The notes below the pieces were generated by a model, which was not told where the DNA came from, did no database searches, and saw only the letters and a list, made by a program, of their open reading frames with translations. DNA of 64,000 nucleotides from Microcella daejeonensis (lineage in GTDB: Bacteria; Actinomycetota; Actinomycetes; Actinomycetales; Microbacteriaceae). The translations under genes and the position numbers were made by a program. Positions 1 through 7,815 of this stretch are shown here, piece by piece (position 1 is the first letter of the stretch; each line of letters opens with the position of its first letter). The stretch covers positions 124,001-188,000 of the forward strand of contig NZ_CP113089.1 in NCBI RefSeq assembly GCF_026625045.1. Reading direction: 5' to 3'.

Positions 1-36
1 AACGTCACATGCATGGGGAATCGCACCACCCCCGGC

Positions 37-138
37 CGGCAGGGGGACTGCCGCCCGGGATCGCCTCGTCGAACGGGTCGACGAGGCGCGGAAACGCGGT
101 GGTCCGGTCGTTGCGCTGGGGAGCTCGACGACCGGACC
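37..138. other. Cluster of perfect stem-loops beyond the prsW 3' end
   Basis: This gene-free start of the window holds several perfect inverted repeats. CGGCAG/CTGCCG lie at 37-42 and 48-53. CGCCTCGTCGA/TCGACGAGGCG lie at 62-72 and 78-88 with a 5-nt loop. GGTCCGGTCGT/ACGACCGGACC lie at 101-111 and 128-138. They could be terminators or the edge of a structured element cut by the window border. No coding assignment is made for 1-199. Confidence 0.5.
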
Positions 139-150
139 CGCATCCCGCAT

Positions 151-190
151 CCGCCGCCCCTCCTCGCCTGACGGCGGCCCGGGGCGGCGG
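151..190 (-). terminator. Probable prsW terminator hairpin
   Basis: A perfect 10-bp stem, CCGCCGCCCC at 151-160 and GGGGCGGCGG at 181-190, lies 10 nt beyond the prsW stop. No clear U-tract follows, as is usual for GC-rich actinobacteria. Read as a terminator by position and structure. Confidence 0.45.
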
Positions 191-199
191 AGCGGCGTA

Positions 200-1402
200 T
201 CAGCCGCGCGGCGCGTTCGCCCGCAGAGCGTGCCGCGCCGCGGAGACCCGCTCGAGCAGCTGCGCCTCGTCCGCACGCGCGCCGATGCGATCACGACCGA
301 CGACGATGCGCTGGCGCGCGTGCGCGAGCCGCGTCGCGTCGCGGATGAACGCGGCCATGAGCCGGGACGCTCCCGAGCGGGCGGCCCACGCGGTGGCCGC
401 GCGGCGCCCGGCGGGGGTGGCGAGCATCCCCACCTCGTCGGCGTGCAGCCAGCCCGCCTGCGCGTACTCCGACAACCGTGCCTGGGTCAGCCGCATCTCC
501 TGCCGCCGCAGCATCGTGACGAGGGCGATGCCGACGAGGAACAGTGGCACTTGCACGAGCAGGTAGTAGCCGTAGAAGTCGCCGACGAAGAAGAGCGCGC
601 CGTTCCAGAACGCGTGCAGCAGCACGGCGGGCACGAGACCGAGCAGGAAGGCCCCGAGGGCCAGGCGCGATCCGCGCTGCGCCGCCGCCCCCAGCGCGGC
701 GCCGATGAGAGCCGTGAACATGACGTGGGCGAACGGCGACATGATGCCGCGGATGATGAAGATCTCGATCGTGCCGGTGGTGAGGAGACCGCCCTCGGTG
801 AGCTGCACCCCGAAGTAGAGGATGTTCTCGGTGAACGCGAATCCGCCGGCCACCCAGGCCGCGTAGACGATGCCGTCGACGGGACCGTCGAAGTGCCGGC
901 GCGCGCCCCAGAGGATGAGGAGGACGCCGATGCCCTTCGCGAGCTCCTCGACGATCGGCGCCTGGATGGCGGCCCCGAAGAACTCGGATGCGCCGTTCGG
1001 GCCGCCCGCCGTCGCGACGATGCCCTGGATCTGCACGTCGACGAGCAGGGCGATGAGCACGCTCGCCCCGGCGCCCCACAGGAAGGCGAAGACGAGGGCG
1101 CCGCGCGGCTCGGGCTCCCAGCGGTCGATCCAGCGCACGCCGAGGAACACGATCGTGAGCGGCACGAGCGCCATGATGCCGGCGATGATGACGCCATAGG
1201 CCCCCAGCCCGGAGACGAGGTAGGCCAGCACCGCCAGGGTCAGCAGCGAGACGAGGATGAGCCCGATGACGGCGAGCAGAGTGGCCCCCGCGCCGCGCGC
1301 CCGCCGGCCGGTGAGCGCCGGGGGCTGCGCGGGGCTCGCCGTCTCCGCGCGCACGGGCTCCGGCGCGAGGGCGAGCGGGTTCGGGGCGTGCGGCTCGGTC
1401 AT
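200..1402 (-). CDS. PrsW family intramembrane metalloprotease
   Basis: This 400-aa polytopic membrane protein belongs to the PrsW/CPBP-like glutamic metalloprotease group. In Bacillus, PrsW performs site-1 cleavage of an anti-sigma factor; the substrate here is unknown. Family motifs are present: EELAKG (Glu152-Glu153), FTENILYF (Glu192), a histidine near 226 and LHAFWNG (His263). Residues 1-35 are a Pro/Ala-rich cytoplasmic leader, followed by hydrophobic segments to about 300 and a roughly 100-aa hydrophilic Arg/Ala-rich tail. The ATG at 1402 is preferred over an in-frame GTG at 1411 because a TAGAGT hexamer lies 7 nt upstream of the ATG, fitting leaderless transcription. It is divergent from the Ada-AlkA gene. 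Family assignment is firm; its role is not. Confidence 0.9.
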   Translation of the reverse strand: MTEPHAPNPLALAPEPVRAETASPAQPPALTGRRARGAGATLLAVIGLILVSLLTLAVLAYLVSGLGAYGVIIAGIMALVPLTIVFLGVRWIDRWEPEPRGALVFAFLWGAGASVLIALLVDVQIQGIVATAGGPNGASEFFGAAIQAPIVEELAKGIGVLLILWGARRHFDGPVDGIVYAAWVAGGFAFTENILYFGVQLTEGGLLTTGTIEIFIIRGIMSPFAHVMFTALIGAALGAAAQRGSRLALGAFLLGLVPAVLLHAFWNGALFFVGDFYGYYLLVQVPLFLVGIALVTMLRRQEMRLTQARLSEYAQAGWLHADEVGMLATPAGRRAATAWAARSGASRLMAAFIRDATRLAHARQRIVVGRDRIGARADEAQLLERVSAARHALRANAPRG

Positions 1403-1409
1403 GCTGTGC

Positions 1410-1415
1410 ACTCTA
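1410..1415 (-). promoter_or_regulatory. -10 hexamer for leaderless prsW
   Basis: TAGAGT on the minus strand, 7 nt before the ATG at 1402. There is no Shine-Dalgarno sequence between hexamer and start. Confidence 0.55.
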
Positions 1416-1479
1416 CTGGCGGCGCCGCAGTGTCCGATTCCCGCTGGTGGAGCCGGGCATCCCGTGTCAGGGTGGCGTC

Positions 1480-3030
1480 ATGCCCGCCCTCGATCACGAC
1501 CTCTGCTACCGCGCGCTCGCCTCCCGGGACGCGCGGTTCGACGGGCAGTTCATCGCGGGCGTTCGCACGACCGGCATCTACTGCCGACCCTCGTGCCCCG
1601 CCATGACGCCGAAGCCGGGCAACGTCGACTTCTACCGCACGGCCGCCGCCGCGCACGAGGCCGGCCTGCGGGCGTGCAAGCGATGCCAGCCCGACGCCGT
1701 GCCGGGCAACCCCGACTGGAACCGCCGAGACGATCTCGCGGGGCGCGCCATGCGGCTCATCCTCGATGGCGCGATCGAGAGGGAGGGCGTCCCCGGGCTC
1801 GCCGCGCGGCTCGGCTACTCCAGCCGGCAGCTCACGCGCGTGCTCGCCGCCGAGCTCGGCGCCGGTCCGCTGGCCCTTGCCCGCGCGCACCGGGCCGAGA
1901 GCGCGCGGGCGCTGCTGGCGGGCACCGATCTGCCGGTCGCTCAGGTCGCGTTCGCGGCGGGGTTCGCGAGCATCCGCCAGTGCAACGACACGGTGCGCGA
2001 GGTCTACGGGGTCTCCCCCACCGAGCTGCGGCAGCTCGCCCGGCGCGGGCGCGAGGCGGTGCGCCCCGCCGCCGGCACCGGGCTCGAGCACGGCAGCACG
2101 ACGGTGACGGTGCGGCTCGCCGCCCGCGCGCCCTTCGACGGCATCGCGATCATGGCCTACCTCGCCGACCACGCCGTCGCGGGCGTCGAGCGCATGACCG
2201 GAGCGGGAGCCGAGGCCGCCATCGAGCGGCTCGTGCCGCTGCCGCACGGGCAGGCCCGCGCGAGCGTCCGGCTCGACACCGAGCGGCCGGGGGTGATCTG
2301 CACGGCCTCGCTCGCCGCGATCGCCGATCTCGCCCCGCTCGTCGCGCGCATCCGGCGCTGGTTCGATCTCGACGCCGACGCGGTCGCCATCGACGCGGCG
2401 CTGGGGGCGGATGCCCTGCTCGGCCCGCTCGTCGCCGCGGCGCCCGGCCTGCGCATCCCCGGCGCGATCGACGCGGAGGAGGCCCTGCTGCGCACGATCA
2501 TCGGCCAGCAGATCTCGCTGCCCGCGGCGAAGAGCATGCTGGGGCGCCTCGCCGCCGACCTCGACGAGGCCGAGGGGCTGACGCCTGCCGCGGAGCTGCG
2601 CCCGTTCCCGACCCCCGCGCGCATCGCGGAGAACGGCGGCGCGGTGCTGCGCGGCCCGGCCACCCGCCGGCGCACCGTGCTGACCACCGCACAGGCCCTC
2701 GCGAGCGGCGAGCTCGTGCTCGACATCGGGCTGCCCGCCGCCGAGCTGCGCGAGCGGCTGATGGCGATGCCGGGCATCGGCCCGTGGACGGCCGACTACG
2801 TCACGATGCGCGTTCTCGGCAACCCGGACGTGCTGCTCGCGGAGGATCTCGTCCTGCAGCGCACCCTGCGCTCCCTCGGGGCGGGCGGCACGGCGAAGCA
2901 GACCCGCGCGCTCGGCGAGCGCTGGGCGCCGTGGCGCAGCTACGCGACGCTGCACCTGTGGCGCGCGGCGCCGCCCATCGTGCGCCGGGCGCGCCGTAGC
3001 GCCGCGGACGCGGCTGCGTCAACCCCGTGA
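1480..3030 (+). CDS. Ada-like / AlkA fusion DNA-3-methyladenine glycosylase
   Basis: This 516-aa DNA-repair protein has three parts. The N-terminus is an Ada zinc domain with four cysteines (Cys35, Cys39, Cys66, Cys69), in which Cys35 corresponds to the methyl-phosphotriester acceptor. Residues about 85-180 are an AraC-type helix-turn-helix. The C-terminus is an AlkA glycosylase with the helix-hairpin-helix GIGPW (432-436) and the likely catalytic Asp456. It should excise alkylated purines and may regulate its own gene through the Ada half. The Ogt-type methyltransferase domain of E. coli Ada is absent, as in the common actinobacterial fusion. The ATG at 1480 is chosen over an in-frame ATG at 1447 because the Ada domain starts there. 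Confidence 0.92.
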   Translation: MPALDHDLCYRALASRDARFDGQFIAGVRTTGIYCRPSCPAMTPKPGNVDFYRTAAAAHEAGLRACKRCQPDAVPGNPDWNRRDDLAGRAMRLILDGAIEREGVPGLAARLGYSSRQLTRVLAAELGAGPLALARAHRAESARALLAGTDLPVAQVAFAAGFASIRQCNDTVREVYGVSPTELRQLARRGREAVRPAAGTGLEHGSTTVTVRLAARAPFDGIAIMAYLADHAVAGVERMTGAGAEAAIERLVPLPHGQARASVRLDTERPGVICTASLAAIADLAPLVARIRRWFDLDADAVAIDAALGADALLGPLVAAAPGLRIPGAIDAEEALLRTIIGQQISLPAAKSMLGRLAADLDEAEGLTPAAELRPFPTPARIAENGGAVLRGPATRRRTVLTTAQALASGELVLDIGLPAAELRERLMAMPGIGPWTADYVTMRVLGNPDVLLAEDLVLQRTLRSLGAGGTAKQTRALGERWAPWRSYATLHLWRAAPPIVRRARRSAADAAASTP

Positions 3031-3113
3031 CGCGCGGGCGAGCACGCTCCTAGCCTGGGGCTCGCGCCGGCGGCGCTCCGCGCCCGATCGGCCCCGAGGA
3101 GAGGACGCGCACC

Positions 3114-3995
3114 ATGACCGGACCCACCACCGACCCCCGCACCGCCCACCGTGCCGAGGGCTTCCCCGAGCAGGAGCAGCAGCAGCCCGGGCTCACCGAC
3201 CGGATGGACCCGCGCCCCGATCACGGTGAGGAGAGCTACCGCGGCGCGGGGCGGCTCGTCGGGCGCCGCGCGCTCATCACCGGCGGCGACAGCGGCATCG
3301 GCCGGGCCGTCGCGATCGCCTTCGCCCGGGAGGGCGCCGACGTCGCCATCGGCTACCTGCCCGAGGAGGAGTCGGATGCCGCATCGACGCTCGCGCTCGT
3401 GCGCGCCGAGGACCGCCGCGCTCTCGCGCTGCCGGGCGACCTGCGCGAGGAGGGCTGGCCGACGTCGATCGTCGAGCGCACGATCGCCGAGTTCGGCGGC
3501 CTCGATCTGCTCGTGCTGAACGCGGCGCACCAGCGCGAGCGCGCAGGCATCGAGGAGCTGCCGATGGACGGCTTCGACCGGGTGATGCGCACCAACCTCT
3601 ACGCCATGGTCGAGTCGGTGAAGGCCGTCGTGCCGCACCTCGCCCCCGGCGCCTCGATCATCGTGACCGCGTCGATCCAGGGATTCGACCCGAAGGCGGC
3701 ACTCGTCGACTACGCGATGACGAAGGCCGCCCAGGTGGCGTTCGTCGAGGCCATGGCCACCGAACTGGGCGAGAAGGGCATCCGGGTCAACGCCGTCGCC
3801 CCCGGCCCCATCTGGACCCCGCTCATCCCCGCGACCGGATGGCCGGACAAGTTGCCGAGCTTCGGGCAGGACACCCCGCTCGGCCGCGCCGGCCAGCCGG
3901 CCGAGGTGGCACCCGCCTACGTGTACCTGGCGAGCGATGCGGCGAGCTACGTATCGGGCGCGGTGCTGCCCGTCACCGGCGGCAAGGCGCTGTGA
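3114..3995 (+). CDS. SDR family oxidoreductase
   Basis: This 293-aa short-chain dehydrogenase/reductase resembles the glucose/ribitol-dehydrogenase-like proteins often found among stress genes of actinobacteria and bacilli. It has the cofactor motif TGGDSGIG (56-63), NAAH (136-139, in place of NAG), catalytic Ser187 and Tyr200-x3-Lys204. The long hydrophilic N-terminus (1-48, Gln/Pro-rich) before the Rossmann fold is typical of this subgroup. A GAGGAGAGGAC ribosome-binding site precedes the ATG. Its TGA shares one base with the ATG of the next gene, so the two are coupled. The substrate cannot be told from sequence. Confidence 0.9.
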   Translation: MTGPTTDPRTAHRAEGFPEQEQQQPGLTDRMDPRPDHGEESYRGAGRLVGRRALITGGDSGIGRAVAIAFAREGADVAIGYLPEEESDAASTLALVRAEDRRALALPGDLREEGWPTSIVERTIAEFGGLDLLVLNAAHQRERAGIEELPMDGFDRVMRTNLYAMVESVKAVVPHLAPGASIIVTASIQGFDPKAALVDYAMTKAAQVAFVEAMATELGEKGIRVNAVAPGPIWTPLIPATGWPDKLPSFGQDTPLGRAGQPAEVAPAYVYLASDAASYVSGAVLPVTGGKAL

Positions 3996-4258
3996 TGGCG
4001 CCGCGGAATCCGAGCATCAAGGATCCCGAGCTGTACGAGAAGCTCGTCGACGAGGGGAACAGTGCGGAGAAGGCCGCGCGCATCAGCAACGCCGCCGCGC
4101 GCGACGGCCGGTCGTCGGTCGGTCGCCGCGGCGGCGAGGCCGAAGACTACGAGAGCCGCACCGTGCCCGAGCTGCGGGCGCGCGCGAAGGAGCTCGGTCT
4201 GCGCGGGTACTCCGGCAAGCGCAAGAGCGAGCTGATCGGGATGCTCCGCGAGCACTGA
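3995..4258 (+). CDS. Small Rho-N / SAP-like domain protein
   Basis: An 87-aa hydrophilic protein. Residues 1-45 (begins MAPRNPSIKDPELYEKLV) match the short conserved proteins annotated as DUF7218 or Rho N-terminal domain proteins. Residues 53-87 (TVPELRARAKELGLRGYSGK) form a SAP/Rho-N-type helix-extended-helix likely to bind nucleic acid. The start overlaps the stop of the SDR gene by one base, so translation is coupled. Related proteins are often found with general-stress genes; the function is unproven. Confidence 0.8.
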   Translation: MAPRNPSIKDPELYEKLVDEGNSAEKAARISNAAARDGRSSVGRRGGEAEDYESRTVPELRARAKELGLRGYSGKRKSELIGMLREH

Positions 4259-4268
4259 TCCCCTGCGC

Positions 4269-4288
4269 CGCGGGCGCTCCGGCCCGCG
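4269..4288. terminator. Hairpin between convergent genes
   Basis: CGCGGGC at 4269-4275 pairs with GCCCGCG at 4282-4288 around a 6-nt loop, between the Rho-N-like gene and the 3' end of aspA. It could serve either strand. Confidence 0.45.
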
Positions 4289-4289
4289 C

Positions 4290-5822
4290 TCAGTCCTCCG
4301 GCGGCACCATCGGCAGCGCGATCGCCCCGGTGGCCGGCACGACGCCCGAGAGCCGTTCGGGCGAGAGCACGCGCGCGACCATGTCGGCCTCCATGAGCCC
4401 GCGCTCCACGACCAGCTGCCGGATCGACGAGCTGCCGCTGAGCGCCTCGTAGGCGAGGGCCGCCGACGCCTGGTACCCGATGTACGGGGTGAGGGCCGTG
4501 ACGATGCCCACGCTCGAGTCGACCATCGCCGCGAGGCGCTCGGTGTTGGCCGTGATGCCGTCGACGCAGTTCAGCCGCAGCGTGCGGCAGGCGTTCGACA
4601 TCCATGCCAGCGACTGCATGATGCTCGTCGCGATGACGGGCTCGAAGGCGTTGAGCTGCAGCTGGCCGGCCTCGGCGGCCGCGGTGACGGTCGCGTCGGC
4701 GCCGATGATGGAGAAGGCGACCTGGTTGACGACCTCGGGGATGACCGGGTTGACCTTGCCGGGCATGATCGAGGAGCCCGCCTGGCGCGGCGGCAGGTTG
4801 ATCTCGCCGAGCCCGGCCTGCGGCCCCGACGACAGCAGCCGCAGATCGTTGCAGATCTTGGACAGCTTGACCGCGGCGCGCTTGAGCGTGCCGGAGAGGG
4901 TCATGAAGATGCCCGCGTCGCTCGTGGCCTCGATGAGGTCGGGGGCCGTGATCATCTCGTAGCCGGAGATCGCGCTCAGGTGACGGCGCACCGATTCGGC
5001 GTAGCGCGGGTCGGCGGTGATGCCCGTGCCGATGGCCGTCGCGCCCATGTTGATCTCGTTGAGCCACGGGATGGTCTCGGAGAGCCGGTCGTGATCCTCG
5101 CGCATGGTCGTCGCGAACCCGCGGAACTCCTGCCCGAGCGTCATCGGCACGGCGTCCTGCAGCTGCGTGCGACCGACCTTGAGCACGTGGGCGAACTCGC
5201 GGGCCTTCGCGGCGAAGGCGTCGCTCAGCAGGGCGTGCTCGATGAGCAGGCTGCGGGTGCTGAACACCATCGCGAGCTTGATCGCCGTGGGGTAGACGTC
5301 GTTCGTCGACTGGCTGCGGTTGACGTCGTCGATGGGGTGCAGGTGCTCGTAGTCGCCCTTCGCACGGCCCATGAGCTCGAGCCCGCGGTTGGCGATGATC
5401 TCGTTGGCCGACATGTTGGTGCTCGTGCCGGCGCCGCCCTGCAGCACGCCGAGCACGAACTGCTCGTGCAGCCTGCCGTCGATGATCTCCTGGCAGACCT
5501 CGTCGATGATCTCGGCCTTGACGGGGTCGAGCACGCCGATCTCGCGATTGGCGCGCGCGGCCGCCTGCTTGACCATCGCGAGGGCGATGACGAGGTTCGG
5601 GTGGTTCGACAGCGCGCGGCGCGTGATGGGGAAGTTCTCGAGCGCCCGGGCGGTGTGGATGCCCCAGTACGCGTCGGCGGGGATGGGCATCGAGCCGAGC
5701 GAGTCGCGCTCCTGCCGCATCTCGCGGGAGGCGTCGCCGTCCTCCGCGAGACCGGGGCGGTAGACGGGCACGCCGTCGTCGCTCGTGGTGAAACTGGGGG
5801 CGGGTCCGGTGGTGCGCACCAT
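4290..5822 (-). CDS. aspA: Aspartate ammonia-lyase
   Basis: This enzyme of the fumarase/aspartase superfamily converts L-aspartate to fumarate and ammonia in the cytoplasm. The 510-aa product carries the superfamily signature GSSIMPGKVNP near residue 350 and the N-terminal Asp/Fum region around DAYWGIHTARALENF (residue 50 on). It has about 40 extra N-terminal residues relative to E. coli AspA. The ATG at 5822 is preferred to an in-frame ATG at 5954, because a TAGAGT -10 hexamer at 5883-5878 lies between them and GAGGAAGAGG precedes 5822. Aspartase is more likely than fumarase from the overall motif pattern. Confidence 0.9.
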   Translation of the reverse strand: MVRTTGPAPSFTTSDDGVPVYRPGLAEDGDASREMRQERDSLGSMPIPADAYWGIHTARALENFPITRRALSNHPNLVIALAMVKQAAARANREIGVLDPVKAEIIDEVCQEIIDGRLHEQFVLGVLQGGAGTSTNMSANEIIANRGLELMGRAKGDYEHLHPIDDVNRSQSTNDVYPTAIKLAMVFSTRSLLIEHALLSDAFAAKAREFAHVLKVGRTQLQDAVPMTLGQEFRGFATTMREDHDRLSETIPWLNEINMGATAIGTGITADPRYAESVRRHLSAISGYEMITAPDLIEATSDAGIFMTLSGTLKRAAVKLSKICNDLRLLSSGPQAGLGEINLPPRQAGSSIMPGKVNPVIPEVVNQVAFSIIGADATVTAAAEAGQLQLNAFEPVIATSIMQSLAWMSNACRTLRLNCVDGITANTERLAAMVDSSVGIVTALTPYIGYQASAALAYEALSGSSSIRQLVVERGLMEADMVARVLSPERLSGVVPATGAIALPMVPPED

Positions 5823-5877
5823 GGCGATGAATGCCTCTTCCTCGTGGGGTTCCGACAGCAGTGGCGGTGGCGGGGCC

Positions 5878-5883
5878 ACTCTA
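5878..5883 (-). promoter_or_regulatory. -10 hexamer upstream of aspA
   Basis: TAGAGT on the minus strand gives a leader of about 50 nt before the ATG at 5822 and argues against the longer reading frame that starts at 5954. Confidence 0.45.
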
Positions 5884-5962
5884 GCGGTTCGGGATGCCCC
5901 GGCCGGCGGGGTGCGGATGTGCTCACTCGAGCACGGCAGCGCGCCGGTGAGCATCCCGTCGG

Positions 5963-5968
5963 TAGACT
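5963..5968 (+). promoter_or_regulatory. -10 hexamer for leaderless deaminase gene
   Basis: TAGACT lies 6 nt before the GTG at 5975, with no Shine-Dalgarno sequence between. Confidence 0.55.
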
Positions 5969-5974
5969 CCCCCG

Positions 5975-6442
5975 GTGACTCAGCCGACCCCTCTCGACCG
6001 CGCCGTCGCCCTCGCGACGGAGAACGTCGCCGCCGGCGGCGGACCCTTCGGCGCCGTCGTCGTGAGCGCCGACGGCCGCGTCTTCGAGGGCGTCAACCGG
6101 GTGACGCGCGACAACGACCCGACCGCGCACGCCGAGGTCGTCGCCATCCGCACGGCCGCGCGCGAGCTCGGCACCTTCGACCTCAGCGGCGCGGTGCTCT
6201 ACTCGAGCTGCGAGCCGTGCCCGCTGTGCCTGAGCGCGGCGCTCTGGGCCCGCCTCGATCGCGTGGTCTTCGCCGCCGACCGCCACGACGCGGCGGCGGC
6301 CGGCTTCGACGACGCCGCGTTCTACGAGCTCTTCGACACCCCTCGCGAGGCGTGGACGACCCCCGTCGTGCACGAGCGCACGCCGGGGGCCGTCGCCCCG
6401 TTCGACGCGTGGCGCGCCGACCCGGCGCGGGTCGACTACTAG
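5975..6442 (+). CDS. Nucleoside / guanine deaminase (CDA fold)
   Basis: A 155-aa zinc-dependent deaminase of the cytidine-deaminase fold. It has the HAE motif (His52, Glu54) and PCPLC (Cys82, Cys85). Overall it resembles guanine deaminase GuaD of Bacillus, which converts guanine to xanthine, better than tRNA-specific TadA; the C-terminal half beyond the zinc site supports this. It starts at a GTG 6 nt after a TAGACT hexamer (leaderless). Its TAG stop overlaps the stop of the convergent LLM gene by four bases. The exact substrate is uncertain. Confidence 0.85.
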   Translation: MTQPTPLDRAVALATENVAAGGGPFGAVVVSADGRVFEGVNRVTRDNDPTAHAEVVAIRTAARELGTFDLSGAVLYSSCEPCPLCLSAALWARLDRVVFAADRHDAAAAGFDDAAFYELFDTPREAWTTPVVHERTPGAVAPFDAWRADPARVDY

Positions 6443-7428
6443 GCCGCGCCGCCGCCCGGGGTCAATGCCCGGATGCGGTCGAAGAGCTCCTCCGCGACCT
6501 CGTCGAGGAACCGCTGCTGACCCTCGTCGCCGATCTGCACGAGAGCCAGATCGGTGAAGCCCGCATCGACGAAGGGCTGGGCGCTGCGCGCGATCGCGTC
6601 GAGGTCGGGGCCGCAGGCGATCGCCTCGGCCACGTCCTCCGGCCGCACGAACCGCGTCGCCGCCGCGAAGGAGGCGGGGGTCGGCAGATCGGCGTTGACG
6701 AGCCAGCCGCCGCCGAACCAGCGGAACTGCTCGTGGGCGCGGGCAATCGCGCGATCCCGGTCGGGATCCCAGCAGATCGGCAGCTGCCCGACGACGCGGC
6801 GCGGCGCTCCGGCGGTGGCCGTCCAGCGCTCCACGGCGTCGCCATCGGGCTGCACGGCGACGAGGTCGTCGCCGAGGGGCGCGAGCGCCTCGATCGACTT
6901 CTCGCCGGAGATCGCCAGCCCGATCGGCACGCGGTGCTCGGGCGTGCCCCACAGGCGTGCGGCATCCACGGAGAAGTGCTCGCCGTGGAACGAGACGGTC
7001 TCGCCGTCGAGCAGGGTGCGGATGATCCGCACGGCCTCCTCGAGCATCGCGTGGCGGGTCGCGACGCGCGGCCACGGCACCCCCGCGGCGTGCTCGTTGA
7101 GGTTCTCGCCCGAGCCGAGGCCGAGGGTGAACCGTCCGCCGGAGAGATCCTGCAGCGTCGCGGCGAACTGGGCGACGACGCTCGGGTGGTACCGCATGGT
7201 CGGGCAGGTGACGTAGGTCATGAGGTCGACGCGCGACGTCGCCTGCGCGACGGCCCCGAGCAGCGTCCACGCCTGCGGCGCGTGGCCCTGCTCGGCGAGC
7301 CAGGGGCTGAAGTGGTCGCTCGCGACGAGCAGCTCGGCCCCGGCCGCCTCGGCGGCGACGGCGTAGTCGACGAGCGAGCGCACCGGGCTCTGCTCGGTCA
7401 TGAGGGTCGCGCCGACGCGCATGCTCAC
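6439..7428 (-). CDS. F420-dependent LLM-class oxidoreductase
   Basis: A 329-aa luciferase-like monooxygenase-fold protein close to the TIGR03557 subgroup, which is related to F420-dependent glucose-6-phosphate dehydrogenase. Features include the N-terminal strand MRVGATLM, DHFSPW (about 39-44) and the GxGSGENLNEH segment (about 105-115) typical of F420-binding members. Start is GTG 7428, with an in-frame ATG at 7422 as alternative. The GTG overlaps the TGA of the upstream gene (GTGA), so expression is coupled. The physiological substrate is unknown. Confidence 0.85.
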   Translation of the reverse strand: MSMRVGATLMTEQSPVRSLVDYAVAAEAAGAELLVASDHFSPWLAEQGHAPQAWTLLGAVAQATSRVDLMTYVTCPTMRYHPSVVAQFAATLQDLSGGRFTLGLGSGENLNEHAAGVPWPRVATRHAMLEEAVRIIRTLLDGETVSFHGEHFSVDAARLWGTPEHRVPIGLAISGEKSIEALAPLGDDLVAVQPDGDAVERWTATAGAPRRVVGQLPICWDPDRDRAIARAHEQFRWFGGGWLVNADLPTPASFAAATRFVRPEDVAEAIACGPDLDAIARSAQPFVDAGFTDLALVQIGDEGQQRFLDEVAEELFDRIRALTPGGGAA

Positions 7429-7739
7429 GGGCGCGCCCCGAGATCGGTGCCGGGCGCGATGCCGTCGCCGGGGTCGCCCGGCCCGTCGCCGTGGTGCAGG
7501 GTCTCGGTCAGGCCGATGCCGTGCGGCTCGAGCGGGTCGGTCTCGACGGGGCCGCGGTCGAGCGGGTCGACGCCGTGCTGCGCCTCGTCCTCCCGCTCCT
7601 CCGCGCCCTCCCGCTCCTCTGCGCCCTCTCGCGCCTCTGCGGCCGCCGGGTCGGTGGGGGCGAGGTCGGGGTCGATGCCGGTCGTGCCGCTGGTGTCGTC
7701 GGCGGTGCGGTCGTGGTCGTCGTGCGCGTGAGTCGTCAT
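7425..7739 (-). CDS. Acidic low-complexity small protein, unknown
   Basis: A 104-aa hydrophilic protein rich in Asp, Glu, Gly and Pro, with an internal duplication (REGAEEREGAEERED) and no membrane segment. I do not recognise a family. Two features support it as a real gene: a TAGCGT hexamer 6 nt before its ATG (leaderless signal) and a GTGA overlap of its stop with the LLM gene. It may be an intrinsically disordered companion of that enzyme; this is inference from coupling only. Confidence 0.6.
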   Translation of the reverse strand: MTTHAHDDHDRTADDTSGTTGIDPDLAPTDPAAAEAREGAEEREGAEEREDEAQHGVDPLDRGPVETDPLEPHGIGLTETLHHGDGPGDPGDGIAPGTDLGARP

Positions 7740-7745
7740 GCGGCG

Positions 7746-7751
7746 ACGCTA
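7746..7751 (-). promoter_or_regulatory. -10 hexamer for leaderless acidic protein gene
   Basis: TAGCGT on the minus strand, 6 nt before the ATG at 7739. Confidence 0.5.
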
Positions 7752-7815
7752 CGGCGGGGCATCCGATCGCGGCAGGGCCTTGACGCGGAGCCCTCGATGG
7801 GTCATGTCCGAGGGA

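Noticed and set aside
5823..5954. Longer AspA start at 5954
   Set aside because: A TAGAGT promoter hexamer lies inside that stretch and the added residues are not aspartase-like.
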